From assembly GCF_022267555.1 (NCBI RefSeq), contig NZ_CP073586.1, positions 1,054,001-1,118,000 of the forward strand: 64,000 bases of DNA, read 5' to 3'. The stretch's first letter is position 1; each line of letters begins with the position of its first letter. The notes under the pieces are model-generated. The model did no database searches, was not told where the DNA came from, and saw nothing but the letters and a program-made list of their open reading frames with translations. The position numbers and the translations under genes are program-made. The DNA comes from Proteiniphilum propionicum (lineage in GTDB: Bacteria; Bacteroidota; Bacteroidia; Bacteroidales; Dysgonomonadaceae). This document shows positions 26,072-35,013 of the stretch, piece after piece.

Positions 26072-27358
26072 ATGATTTATTACGAAAATGGTTCTTCTCA
26101 GGCCAACTTATCGAAGGAAGATCTGAAGCAAGGACTTTACGAAGCATTGAAAAGATTGGGAGAACGGAAGAAAATTCTGGCCGTTCCGCCCGATTATACC
26201 CGCTTGCCCAGCAGGGCAGGAGAGCTGACGGAGATGACATGGGAGTACTATGGTGATAAACTGACCGATATCCTTCCTGCATTGGGTACACATACGCCCA
26301 TGACAGCACACCAGATCAGCCACATGTTCGGCGAAACACCGGAAACACTTTTTCGGGATCACGACTGGCGCAACGACGTGCTCACCATGGGTGAGGTACC
26401 GGCAGAATACATCCGGGAGGTATCGGAAGGAAAGGTCGATTTCTCCTGGCCGGCGCAGGTTAATAAACTGCTAGTGGAGGGGGGCTTCGATCTGATCTTA
26501 TCCATCGGGCAGGTGGTTCCCCACGAAGTGGTGGGGATGGCTAACTATAATAAGAATATCCTTGTCGGTACCGGAGGTAGTGAAGGGATTAACAAGAGTC
26601 ACTATATTGGTGCGGTGTACGGCATGGAGCGAATGATGGGAAGAGCCGATACTCCGGTGCGAAAGGTGTTCAATTATGCCACGGAAAAGTTTCTGAAGCA
26701 GTTGCCTATCGTCTATGTGCTGACAGTGGTTGGAGTAAATGAAAAAGGAGAACAACAGACTTACGGCCTTTTCGTCGGTGATAACTTGGATGTGTTTAAC
26801 CGGGCGGCGAAGTTGTCGCTTGAGGTTAACTTTGTGATGGTAGAAAAACCTCTGCAGAAGGTGGTAGTATGGCTCGATCCCACTGAATTTAAAAGTACAT
26901 GGCTGGGCAATAAGTCTGTTTACCGTACACGAATGGCTATTGCCGATGGAGGTGAGCTGATTGTACTGGCACCCGCCCTGAAAGAGTTCGGTGAGGACAA
27001 AAAGATAGACAGCCTGATCCGTAAATACGGCTATTTCGGTACTCCCTACACATTGAAAGCAGTGTCGGAGAATCAAGACCTGAGAGACAACCTTGGGGCG
27101 GCTGCCCATCTTATTCACGGGTCGTCCGAAGGCAGGTTTTCCATCACTTATTGTCCCGGGAAAGCACCGGAAAACCTTTCAAGGCAAGAGATTGAAAGTG
27201 TAGGATTCAAATGGGAAGATATTGACAAGGCTATGGGAAAATATACCCCTCATAGCCTTAATGAGGGATTTAACACCCTGCCGGATGGAGAAGAAATCTA
27301 CTACATCTCCAGCCCTGCCCTGGGACTGTGGGCGCACAGAGACCGGTTTGAATATTAA
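26072..27358 (+). CDS. LarA-family nickel-pincer racemase/epimerase, possible D-gluconate/D-mannonate 2-epimerase
   Basis: A protein of about 428 aa of the LarA superfamily (DUF2088 N-terminal domain). LarA enzymes racemise or epimerise alpha-hydroxy acids with a nickel pincer nucleotide. The residues expected from LarA are all visible: PPDYTR (Arg), ALGTHTP (His), VVPHEVVG (His), NYNKNILVG (pincer-bearing Lys) and INKSHYIGA (Ni-binding His). Family members include a D-gluconate 2-epimerase, and mannonate is the 2-epimer of gluconate. With gnd and mannonate oxidoreductase in the same operon, this substrate is the best guess. LarB, LarC and LarE are not in the window. ATG 26072 is preferred to an upstream TTG. 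Confidence 0.82.
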   Translation: MIYYENGSSQANLSKEDLKQGLYEALKRLGERKKILAVPPDYTRLPSRAGELTEMTWEYYGDKLTDILPALGTHTPMTAHQISHMFGETPETLFRDHDWRNDVLTMGEVPAEYIREVSEGKVDFSWPAQVNKLLVEGGFDLILSIGQVVPHEVVGMANYNKNILVGTGGSEGINKSHYIGAVYGMERMMGRADTPVRKVFNYATEKFLKQLPIVYVLTVVGVNEKGEQQTYGLFVGDNLDVFNRAAKLSLEVNFVMVEKPLQKVVVWLDPTEFKSTWLGNKSVYRTRMAIADGGELIVLAPALKEFGEDKKIDSLIRKYGYFGTPYTLKAVSENQDLRDNLGAAAHLIHGSSEGRFSITYCPGKAPENLSRQEIESVGFKWEDIDKAMGKYTPHSLNEGFNTLPDGEEIYYISSPALGLWAHRDRFEY

Positions 27359-27571
27359 TAGTATACGTATATATGCAATGGACCGTAATTTTTAGAGGCC
27401 TGTTCGTAACTTCCTGATTATATGAGTTTAAGTTGCCCTTAAAAACAGATAGTATAGTTAGCTGATTATATGGTTGTTTAGTAAAATTCAGAAGGACCAT
27501 TTATGCGTGCAATGCAGATTTAATGTTTTTTAAGTTTATTTTTTTTGTATCATTAAATATATGCTGCTACA

Positions 27572-27601
27572 TTTGTGGACGTGCACAATCTTATATCTTT
27601 A
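27572..27601 (+). promoter_or_regulatory. Promoter and LacI-type operator of the Gfo/Idh gene
   Basis: TTTG (27572-27575), an 18-base spacer and TATCTTTA (27594-27601) form a plausible promoter. The palindrome TTTGTGGACGTGCACAAT (27572-27589) covers its -33 box and matches the LacI-gene operator at 16 of 18 positions. Apart from this, the 365-base gap 27359-27723 shows only AT-rich leader. Confidence 0.68.
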
Positions 27602-27723
27602 TTAATAACGATTCATAGTAAAAATGGATAATTGTGATAATGAGTATAGGATTCAGTATGCTCTTTTGTTTGTTACTGCTTACTTTTACGCCGTAAATAG
27701 GAAATTATTCATACAAATATATC

Positions 27724-29145
27724 ATGACAACAAGAAGAGAATTTATTAAAAATGCGGCTTTGGCATCTGCAGGGCTGGCCATGGGCGGCATATCAACAAA
27801 AATGAATGCAGCAAGCTACAACAGGGTTGTCGGCGCCAATAAAAAAGTAAACCTGGCTCATATAGGCATCGGCAACAGGGGTTGGGAGATCATCAACGAT
27901 TTTGATAAAACGGGCCTGGCCAACGTGGTGGCATTGTGCGATGTGGATCTGGGCGGGGAACATACCCAAAAAGCGCTGGCTAAATTCCCGAACGCAAAAA
28001 GGTTCAAAGACTTCAGGGAGATGTTTGACAAGATGGGAAATGAGATAGAGGCAGTGGCTATTGCTACACCAGACTTCGCCCACTTCCCGGCAGTAATGTT
28101 GTCTATGGCCGAAGGGAAACACGTTTATGTGGAGAAACCGCTGAGCCGCACTTTCCTTGAGTCGGAGCTGATAATGAAAGCAGCTAAGAAGTATCCAGGG
28201 GTGGTTACCCAGATGGGTAATCAGGGACACTCTGAAGCCAATTATTTTCAGTTCAAAGCATGGAAAGAAGCCGGTATCATTAAAGATGTGACAGCTGTCA
28301 CCGCTCATATGAATAACCCCCGCCGTTGGCACGGTTGGGATACGGGCATTAAAAAGTTCCCCGTGGCTGAACCGATACCTGAGACGCTGGATTGGGATAC
28401 CTGGCTGATGGCTCGTAATTACCATGACTACAACAAGGATTTTCACTATGGTCAGTGGCGTTGCTGGTACGATTTTGGTATGGGAGCCCTGGGCGACTGG
28501 GGAGCACATATTATTGATACTGTTCATGATTTCCTAGAACTGGGATTGCCTGAAGAGGTAACACCTTTAAAACTTTCTGGACATAACGACTACTTCTTTC
28601 CGATGTCGAGCACGATCGAGTTCAAGTTCCCGAAACGGGGCAATATGCCACCGGTAGTCATTACCTGGTATGATGGTGTGGATAATATCCCTTCTGTACC
28701 GGAAGGGTATGGTGTCTCGGAAATAGATCCAAATATTCCGTCAGTAGCAGGAGGAAAGATTCAGCCGGCCAAACTGAACCCCGGAAAAGAGATATATAGT
28801 AAAGAGTTGACTTTCAAAGGGGGGTCTCATGGGAGCACATTGAGCATCATCCCGGAAGAGAAAGCCAGGGCAATGGAGAAAAGATTGCCTGAAGTCCCGA
28901 AAAGCTCCTCCAACCACTTTGCCAACTTTCTTTTGGCCTGCCAGGGCAAGGAAAAAACACGTTCTCCATTTGAGATATCGGCTCCATTGAGTCAGGTGTT
29001 CTGTCTGGGGGTAGCAGCACAACGGTTGAACCGGAAAATTGTATTTGACAGGGAGACGAAGCGTGTGACCAACGATGCTTTTGCCGATGCTTTCCTTACG
29101 GGAGAACCGCCCAGGAAAGGATGGGAAGATTTTTATATTGTTTGA
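27724..29145 (+). CDS. TAT-exported Gfo/Idh/MocA family oxidoreductase
   Basis: A 473-aa NAD(P)-dependent sugar oxidoreductase with a twin-arginine signal: TTRREFIKNAALASAGLAMGG (residues 2-22). Export by TAT implies that it folds in the cytoplasm with its cofactor bound and acts in the periplasm. The Rossmann loop is GIGNRGWE (about 48), followed by the EKPLSR motif typical of the family (about 137) and a WHGWDTG stretch. Such exported members act on glycosides at C3 or elsewhere through a bound cofactor. The DUF1080 genes that follow support a 3-keto-glycoside role. Its promoter carries the LacI-type operator. Confidence 0.88.
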   Translation: MTTRREFIKNAALASAGLAMGGISTKMNAASYNRVVGANKKVNLAHIGIGNRGWEIINDFDKTGLANVVALCDVDLGGEHTQKALAKFPNAKRFKDFREMFDKMGNEIEAVAIATPDFAHFPAVMLSMAEGKHVYVEKPLSRTFLESELIMKAAKKYPGVVTQMGNQGHSEANYFQFKAWKEAGIIKDVTAVTAHMNNPRRWHGWDTGIKKFPVAEPIPETLDWDTWLMARNYHDYNKDFHYGQWRCWYDFGMGALGDWGAHIIDTVHDFLELGLPEEVTPLKLSGHNDYFFPMSSTIEFKFPKRGNMPPVVITWYDGVDNIPSVPEGYGVSEIDPNIPSVAGGKIQPAKLNPGKEIYSKELTFKGGSHGSTLSIIPEEKARAMEKRLPEVPKSSSNHFANFLLACQGKEKTRSPFEISAPLSQVFCLGVAAQRLNRKIVFDRETKRVTNDAFADAFLTGEPPRKGWEDFYIV

Positions 29146-29299
29146 TATTTAACTTGAAAGTAGTAGGGGTTGAAATGTTTATTTATAATGCATTGGATGT
29201 CAATATCTTTTTAGCCCACTTGTAATGAAAGAGACTTCTCGAAGGGTACTTATCACGTGCAATGTAAAATATGATGGTTTAAATTTCAAAAGCCAATGA

Positions 29300-29410
29300 T
29301 GAGTCCTCTCCGAAAACCTCAAAACCCAATTTTATTGGTTTGCAACATATTGAAAATCAATGTTCATCTTGTGAAATTTTCAAGAAAAAAGACTTATCGG
29401 AAGAGACTCA
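29300..29410 (+). repeat. Dispersed repeat family 1, copy 3 (111 bp)
   Basis: Both ends are intact: TGAGTC (29300-29305) and GACTCA (29405-29410). The inner stem is TTGAAAAT (29350-29357) with ATTTTCAA (29376-29383). Compared with copy 2, a C-G pair has become T-A on both arms, a compensatory change. It ends 29 bases before the start codon of the double DUF1080 gene, similar to copy 2 before the VOC gene. Confidence 0.78.
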
Positions 29411-29439
29411 ATGATTAATCAGTAAAAAAAGAGATACAG

Positions 29440-30795
29440 ATGAGAAATATATTTCTAACATTTATAGCGGTAGTATTAGCTATCTCCGCTTCGGCACAGG
29501 AGCCGAAATGGGAGAATCTGTTCAACGGACGCAACCTGAGGGGATGGGAAAAATTGAACGGAACAGCAGAGTATAAAGTACAGGACAATATTATTGTTGG
29601 TATTTCCAGAATGAACACCCCAAACACCTTTCTGGCGACAAAAAAGACCTACAGCGATTTTATACTGGAATTCGATTTTAAAGTGGATGACGGGCTTAAT
29701 TCGGGAGTTCAGTTCAGGAGCAACAGCTTGAAAGAGTATAAAGACGGTAGGGTACACGGGTATCAGTTTGAGATCGACCCTTCCGGTAGGGCTTGGACTG
29801 GTGGCATCTATGATGAAGCCCGCCGGGGATGGCTATATCCGATGAACTACAACCCGAAAGGGCAGAATGCTTTTAAAAACGGAGAGTGGAATCGCGCCCG
29901 TGTTGAAGCGATAGGTAACTCTATTCGCACCTGGGTGAACGGTATCCCTTGCGCCGACTTGTTGGATGATGTAACCCGCTCGGGTTTTATTGCCCTTCAG
30001 GTTCATGCCATTGGAAGTGCTGGACAGGAAGGAAAAACAGTTTCTTGGCGCAACATACGTATCATGACCGAGGATCTCGAACGGTTCAAGTCACCTGAAA
30101 GCAAAGATATCTGCCAGCTTAATATAATAGCTAACACTATCTCGGAGAGGGAAGCCGGGGAAGGGTGGAAGCTGCTGTGGAATGGAAAAACTACCGAAGG
30201 GTGGCGGGGTGCCAAGTTGGATCATTTTCCTGAAAAGGGATGGTCAATTGAAAACGGTATTCTGAAGGTGCATAAGAGTGACGGCGGTGAGTCAACAAAC
30301 GGAGGTGATATCGTGACTACCCGCCCTTATAAGAACTTCATGCTGAAGGTGGATTTCAAAATTACCGAAGGAGCTAACAGCGGCATTAAATATTTTGTGG
30401 ATACCAATCTTAATAAAGGGCAGGGTTCAGCTATTGGCTGCGAATTCCAGATACTGGACGATAAAAAGCACCCCGATGCAAAACTGGGAGTAGAAGGGAA
30501 CAGGACCCTTGGCTCGCTCTACGACCTGATTGCGGCACCCATGGACAAACCTTTCCGCAGCGGTTTCTTCAATACGGCCATGGTAATAGTGGATGGGAAC
30601 CATGTAGAGCACTGGCTTAATGGGGTGAAGATTATTGAGTATGAGAGAAATAATCAGATGTGGAATGCGCTGGTGAACTATAGCAAATACAAAGACTGGC
30701 CAAATTTTGGTAATGCGGAAGAGGGACTGCTTCTTCTACAGGATCACGGAGACGAGGTGTGGTTCCAGAATATCAAAATTAAGGAGTTGGAGTAG
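29440..30795 (+). CDS. Secreted protein with two DUF1080 (3-keto-disaccharide hydrolase-like) domains
   Basis: A 451-aa exported protein (signal [10 protein letters not shown], cleaved at about residue 19). It contains two concanavalin-like DUF1080 domains, about 22-215 and 230-450. Each opens with [12 protein letters not shown] or [12 protein letters not shown] and has an F.LEFDFKV/F.LKVDFKI strand and an SGVQFRS/SGIKYFV motif. DUF1080 proteins are associated with hydrolysis or hydration of 3-keto-glycosides. Its neighbour is a TAT-exported oxidoreductase that could make such substrates. The tandem arrangement is less common than a single domain. A family 1 repeat forms its leader and a hairpin follows at 30895. 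Confidence 0.87.
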   Translation: MRNIFLTFIAVVLAISASAQEPKWENLFNGRNLRGWEKLNGTAEYKVQDNIIVGISRMNTPNTFLATKKTYSDFILEFDFKVDDGLNSGVQFRSNSLKEYKDGRVHGYQFEIDPSGRAWTGGIYDEARRGWLYPMNYNPKGQNAFKNGEWNRARVEAIGNSIRTWVNGIPCADLLDDVTRSGFIALQVHAIGSAGQEGKTVSWRNIRIMTEDLERFKSPESKDICQLNIIANTISEREAGEGWKLLWNGKTTEGWRGAKLDHFPEKGWSIENGILKVHKSDGGESTNGGDIVTTRPYKNFMLKVDFKITEGANSGIKYFVDTNLNKGQGSAIGCEFQILDDKKHPDAKLGVEGNRTLGSLYDLIAAPMDKPFRSGFFNTAMVIVDGNHVEHWLNGVKIIEYERNNQMWNALVNYSKYKDWPNFGNAEEGLLLLQDHGDEVWFQNIKIKELE

Positions 30796-30894
30796 ATGTA
30801 ATAGTTTCTTGAACGTTCTATAGGCAAAAGTAAGGTTCTCCTGCATATTGCCGGAGCTTCAGGGAAAATAATATTTTTTTGAGAATTATTCCAG

Positions 30895-30940
30895 ACGAAC
30901 ATGAGGGTGAAACTGCAAATTGATGCACCCTCACGTTCGT
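30895..30940. terminator. Bidirectional terminator
   Basis: A 15-bp inverted repeat (30895-30909 with 30926-30940) has one G-T wobble and a 16-base loop. It lies between the convergent double-DUF1080 gene and the flavodoxin gene. Confidence 0.7.
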
Positions 30941-30978
30941 TTAGACTTACAATTTTCTGTTTTTAAAGGAAGTCCTTT

Positions 30979-31479
30979 TTATATAAACTCTTTCTTAATT
31001 ATCTCTACCCACTTAACCAAACGATCTTCGGTCATATCATATTCATTGTCTTCATCGATGGGCAATCCCACCCACATTCCATCGATCACGGCGGTGGAGT
31101 CATCGTATGTATATCCTTCATCCGCGACCTGCCCTACAATTTCAACTTTATCCTTGATCTCATCATAAATTATTTTCATTGATTCGACAAAACTGTTAGA
31201 GAAAGAGGCGCTATCACCTAATGCGAAGATGGCAGTTTTTTTGCCGGAAAAATCCATTTTGGCAAAAGAGGGAAGAAAACTGTCCCAGTCATCCTGCAGA
31301 TCACCAACTCCTGTTGTTGATGTACCAAGTATGAGGTAGGGGTAATCTTTTATTTCTTCGAGAGAAACAGTTCCAACATTGTATAAATCGGCATTGCCGT
31401 TTAACAGATCCTGCACCTGCTTTGCAATTGACTCTGTATTTCCGCCTGATGAGCCGTAAAGGATAGCAATTTTGTTCAT
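30979..31479 (-). CDS. fldA: Flavodoxin
   Basis: A 166-aa FMN-binding electron carrier of the long-chain type. The phosphate loop is YGSSGGNTESIAKQV at residues 9-23. The loops near the flavin ring are LGTSTTGVGDLQDDW (about 52) and FALGDSASFSNSF (about 90). Flavodoxin can donate electrons to IspG and to radical-SAM enzymes such as the sulfatase maturase, both relevant here. It is monocistronic, convergent with the DUF1080 gene. Confidence 0.94.
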   Translation of the reverse strand: MNKIAILYGSSGGNTESIAKQVQDLLNGNADLYNVGTVSLEEIKDYPYLILGTSTTGVGDLQDDWDSFLPSFAKMDFSGKKTAIFALGDSASFSNSFVESMKIIYDEIKDKVEIVGQVADEGYTYDDSTAVIDGMWVGLPIDEDNEYDMTEDRLVKWVEIIKKEFI

Positions 31480-31756
31480 AATTAATTTAATATCTTTTGT
31501 TTGTTCAGTTAATATATAGGTAAATACTTATTTAAACGCCTGACAATCACGATGAAAGATCATCCATTTTAGTCGCAGGCCTTTTTGTTGATAGTTAATG
31601 GATAAAATGGTGCTTTCTGACTTGTTTTACTGAATAATTATTAACTGATTAACAGTTCAAGAAGGAAATTGTTTGCCGCGTGAAAGCCAAATAAGATCAT
31701 ATGGCATCTTTTCTTTTGTAGAAAGATGAAAATATGCTATTTTTGCAGTCTTATAC

Positions 31757-31828
31757 GGCGCGGTAGTTCAATGGATAGAATAGAAGTTTCCTAAACTTTA
31801 GATCCGGGTTCGATTCCCGGCCGTGCTA
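31757..31828 (+). tRNA. tRNA-Arg (anticodon CCT)
   Basis: A 72-nt cloverleaf: acceptor GGCGCGG with CCGTGCT (two G-T pairs), anticodon arm GAAGT-TTCCTAA-ACTTT giving anticodon CCT, T-arm CCGGG-TTCGATT-CCCGG. CCA is not encoded, unlike the tRNA at 8381. CCT reads AGG. Confidence 0.93.
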
Positions 31829-31837
31829 CTTTGAATT

Positions 31838-31877
31838 AAGCTGCAATCGATGATTGGTTCATTGGTTGCAGCTTTTT
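31838..31877 (+). terminator. Terminator after tRNA-Arg
   Basis: Stem AAGCTGCAA (31838-31846) with TTGCAGCTT (31866-31874), followed by a T-run, starts nine bases after the tRNA. Confidence 0.75.
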
Positions 31878-32200
31878 GATTTTTCAGGCAAACTTATCTT
31901 CATTGCTGAAAGGCTGATCCCTCTGTGACAGTTGAGCTAATGTCTGAATGAGCTGTGTGAAAATAATAACATCGAAATTACCACTTGGTTAAAATATTGT
32001 TTCTCGGATAGGTAGCGGTGCTTATCTTGCAAGTCAACAGATATGCCAAAGTGAAACTGTACAAAGGAGAGATAGCTGCCAAGCACTACACACTGAAAAA
32101 CTGTATTTCTTAATGCGATGTATGACATATGTATATACAAGAGAAATGATTATCTTTGTTTTTACGTATAAAGCAGAAACAATTTTAATATATTGGAATC
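31878..32200 (+). other. Intergenic region before DUF1080 lipoprotein gene
   Basis: No convincing gene is present in these 323 bases. A possible -7 box TATCTTTG lies at about 32151-32158, roughly 45 bases before the ATG at 32201. No good -33 partner is seen. A reverse-strand frame of 67 codons has no family features. Confidence 0.4.
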
Positions 32201-33004
32201 ATGAAATTAAACTACATCATAACTCTAATAGGAGTTATTACGATTACATCTGTTTTGATCTCTTGTAATCAAAAGAAAGAAAAAGAAACTGGCAGCGAAT
32301 GGATTCAGCTTTTTAACGGAGAAGATTTATCAGGCTGGACTCCCAAAATTACCGGGTATGTGGTGGGTGAGAACTGGGGCAACACCTTCCGTGTGGAAGA
32401 TGGAATGATTAAGGTGCGTTATGATCAGTATGACTCTTTGAGAAACAGGTTTGGGCATCTTTTCTACAAAGACGAATTTTCGCATTATATGCTTCGGGTG
32501 GAATACAGAATATTGGGAGAGCAAGCTCCCGGAGCGCCGGGGTGGGCTTATAAAAACAGCGGAATTATGATACATGGGCAAACACCGGAGTCGATGGAAA
32601 TAGACCAGGATTTTCCAACCTCAATTGAAGTTCAACTTCTTGGTAGCGACTCGCTTGTACAACGTACCAATCTTAATGTATGTACACCAGGCACAAATAT
32701 TGTGATGGAGAACAAATTGATACTTGATCACTGCATAAATTCCACTTCCGGTTATTTTTACGGTGAAGAATGGATTACGGTTGAGGTGGAGGTGAGGGGT
32801 AACGAGGTTATCAGACATATTGTAAATGGCGATACAGTACTTGAATACAACCAGCCTCAGCTGGATGAAAGAGATGCAACCTATGTCAGGCTGTTTGAGC
32901 TTAACGGTGGTGATAAAATGCTGAGCAAGGGTACCATATCGTTACAAAGCGAAGGGCATCCTATTGATTTCAGGAAAGTAGAAATAATGGTGATGGAAGA
33001 GTAG
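32201..33004 (+). CDS. DUF1080 (3-keto-disaccharide hydrolase-like) lipoprotein
   Basis: A 267-aa lipoprotein (lipobox VLISC, Cys at about residue 22) with a single DUF1080 domain. It starts W.QLFNGEDLSGWTPK, then has YRILGEQAPGAPGWAYKNSGIMIH and IVNGDTVLEY. This subtype, with an inserted NSGIMIHG motif and no partner in the same frame, differs from the double-domain gene at 29440. It is expected on the periplasmic or cell-surface side, where it could act on 3-keto-glycosides or bind sugar. A terminator follows at 33106. Confidence 0.85.
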   Translation: MKLNYIITLIGVITITSVLISCNQKKEKETGSEWIQLFNGEDLSGWTPKITGYVVGENWGNTFRVEDGMIKVRYDQYDSLRNRFGHLFYKDEFSHYMLRVEYRILGEQAPGAPGWAYKNSGIMIHGQTPESMEIDQDFPTSIEVQLLGSDSLVQRTNLNVCTPGTNIVMENKLILDHCINSTSGYFYGEEWITVEVEVRGNEVIRHIVNGDTVLEYNQPQLDERDATYVRLFELNGGDKMLSKGTISLQSEGHPIDFRKVEIMVMEE

Positions 33005-33105
33005 GCAAGTAAAGCAACCAGCTTATCCTTGTTTTTCAGTACAAAAAATAACCAAGATAGACTGTCGGAAATGCACTGCTGAAAGTCGATATTTTGCTGA
33101 TAGAT

Positions 33106-33141
33106 AAAAAAATCCCGCTCTGAGACAAGGCGGGATTTTTT
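33106..33141. terminator. Bidirectional terminator
   Basis: Stem AAAAAATCCCGC (33106-33117) with GCGGGATTTTTT (33130-33141) lies between the convergent DUF1080 gene and pckA, with A/T runs on both sides. Confidence 0.85.
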
Positions 33142-33156
33142 ATGATGATAATTCAT

Positions 33157-34767
33157 TTACAATTTTGGCCCGGCTGGAACTAGAGCCTTACCTGCTTCGT
33201 TACCTGTAAACTTATTGAAGTTTTTAATGAAGCGCCCTGCAAGGTCCATGGCTTTGGTGTCCCATTTTGATGCATCAGCATATGTGTCGCGGGGATCTAG
33301 GATAGCAGTATCTACACCTGGCAACTTGGTCGGTACCTTAAAGTCAAAATAGGGGATCTGTTTAGTGGGAGCTTTATCGATGGATCCGTCAAGGATAGCA
33401 TCAATGATTCCGCGTGTATCTTTGATTGAGATTCGTTTCCCGTTTCCGTTCCATCCGGTGTTTACCAGATAAGCTTTTGCTCCTGATTTTTCCATTCTTT
33501 TCACCAACTCTTCGGCATATTTTGTAGGGTGAAGTGAAAGAAATGCTGCACCAAAGCAGGCCGAGAAGGTGGGAGTGGGTTCCGTAATGCCACGCTCGGT
33601 ACCGGCTAGCTTAGCTGTAAATCCTGACAGGAAATAGTATTTTGTCTGCTCAGGTGTAAGGATCGAAACTGGAGGCAACACTCCAAAAGCGTCGGCAGAT
33701 AGAAAAATCACCTGATGTGCTGCAGGCCCCTTTGATTTTGGCTTTACGATATTGTCGATGTGATAGATTGGATATGAAACACGGGTATTCTCAGTCACCG
33801 AGTTGTCGGTGTAATCGATCTTCCCGTTTTCATCCACGGTAACATTCTCCAGAAGTGCGTCACGCTTGATAGCTTTATAGATATCCGGTTCGCTCTCTTC
33901 ACACAGGTTAATAACTTTGGCGTAGCAACCACCTTCGAAGTTAAAAACGCCCTCATCATCCCATCCATGTTCGTCGTCACCGATGAGAAGACGTTTTGGA
34001 TCGGTTGAAAGAGTAGTTTTTCCAGTTCCAGAAAGGCCGAAAAAGACAGCAGTGTTTTTGCCTTCGCTATCTGTATTGGCAGAGCAATGCATAGAAGCAA
34101 TACCTTTCAACGGGAGCAGGTAGTTCATATAAGAGAACATCCCCTTTTTCATTTCACCGCCATACCATGTACCACCTATAAGCTGCATCTTTTCTGTAAG
34201 ATTGAATACTGTATATGTTTTGGAATTCAATCCCAGCTCTTTCCAGTTTTCGCCTGCGTCGGTTTTAGAAGCATTCATCACAACAAAATCGGGTTCGCCA
34301 TAATTTGCCAACTCCTCAGCTGTGGGGCGTATAAACATATTCTTTACAAAATGGGCCTGCCATGCAACCTCCATGATAAAGCGGATTTTCAAACGTGAAT
34401 TTTCGTTTGTTCCACAAAAGGTATCCATTACGAAAAGTCTTTTGCCTGAAAGCTGCTTCGTGGTAATTTTCTTCAACTCCTGCCATGTTGCAGGTGTGAT
34501 GGGTTTATTGTCGTTTTTATATTCGTCTGATGTCCACCAAATAGTCTCTTTTGATACCTCATCCATGACAAAGAATTTGTCCTTGGGTGAACGGCCTGTG
34601 TATACACCGGTCATCACGTTTACAGCTCCTGACTCTGTGACCTGACCTTTCTCAAAACCTTCTAACTCAGGTTTTGTCTCCTCAATAAAAAGCTCCTCGT
34701 ATGACGGGTTGTGAATAATTTCTTTCACATTAGAAATGCCATACTTGCTCAAATCTAAATTTGCCAT
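33157..34767 (-). CDS. pckA: Phosphoenolpyruvate carboxykinase (ATP)
   Basis: PckA interconverts oxaloacetate + ATP and PEP + CO2 + ADP. In Bacteroidota it usually runs towards oxaloacetate in succinate fermentation. The 536-aa protein has the P-loop [16 protein letters not shown] (about 245), the metal/substrate loop [19 protein letters not shown] just after it, [10 protein letters not shown] (about 56) and the late GGIT-like region [13 protein letters not shown]. The length is standard. It is transcribed divergently from upp with a 474-base shared upstream region. Confidence 0.97.
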   Translation of the reverse strand: MANLDLSKYGISNVKEIIHNPSYEELFIEETKPELEGFEKGQVTESGAVNVMTGVYTGRSPKDKFFVMDEVSKETIWWTSDEYKNDNKPITPATWQELKKITTKQLSGKRLFVMDTFCGTNENSRLKIRFIMEVAWQAHFVKNMFIRPTAEELANYGEPDFVVMNASKTDAGENWKELGLNSKTYTVFNLTEKMQLIGGTWYGGEMKKGMFSYMNYLLPLKGIASMHCSANTDSEGKNTAVFFGLSGTGKTTLSTDPKRLLIGDDEHGWDDEGVFNFEGGCYAKVINLCEESEPDIYKAIKRDALLENVTVDENGKIDYTDNSVTENTRVSYPIYHIDNIVKPKSKGPAAHQVIFLSADAFGVLPPVSILTPEQTKYYFLSGFTAKLAGTERGITEPTPTFSACFGAAFLSLHPTKYAEELVKRMEKSGAKAYLVNTGWNGNGKRISIKDTRGIIDAILDGSIDKAPTKQIPYFDFKVPTKLPGVDTAILDPRDTYADASKWDTKAMDLAGRFIKNFNKFTGNEAGKALVPAGPKL

Positions 34768-35013
34768 TTGAATAAAATTTGGGTTTAATATTTATAGAAT
34801 GAATAAAACTTATTTGTTTTACAACCTAAAACGGTGCACAAAAGTAATCAAATTACTTTAATCGGAAAAACAATTAAAGAAATTTTTCTTTAATTGCCTG
34901 TTTTTTTCTCCAAATATCTCCATTTCAACAAAAAAATGCTCCGAATGTTTAAAAAAAACCGGTGGAAATAAAAATTTTTCCGCTTCCGCATCTATTCCAA
35001 ATTACAGGTGATT

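Noticed and set aside
31937-32140. 67-codon reverse-strand frame before the DUF1080 lipoprotein gene
   Set aside because: No family similarity, no promoter or signal peptide logic. It is probably non-coding.
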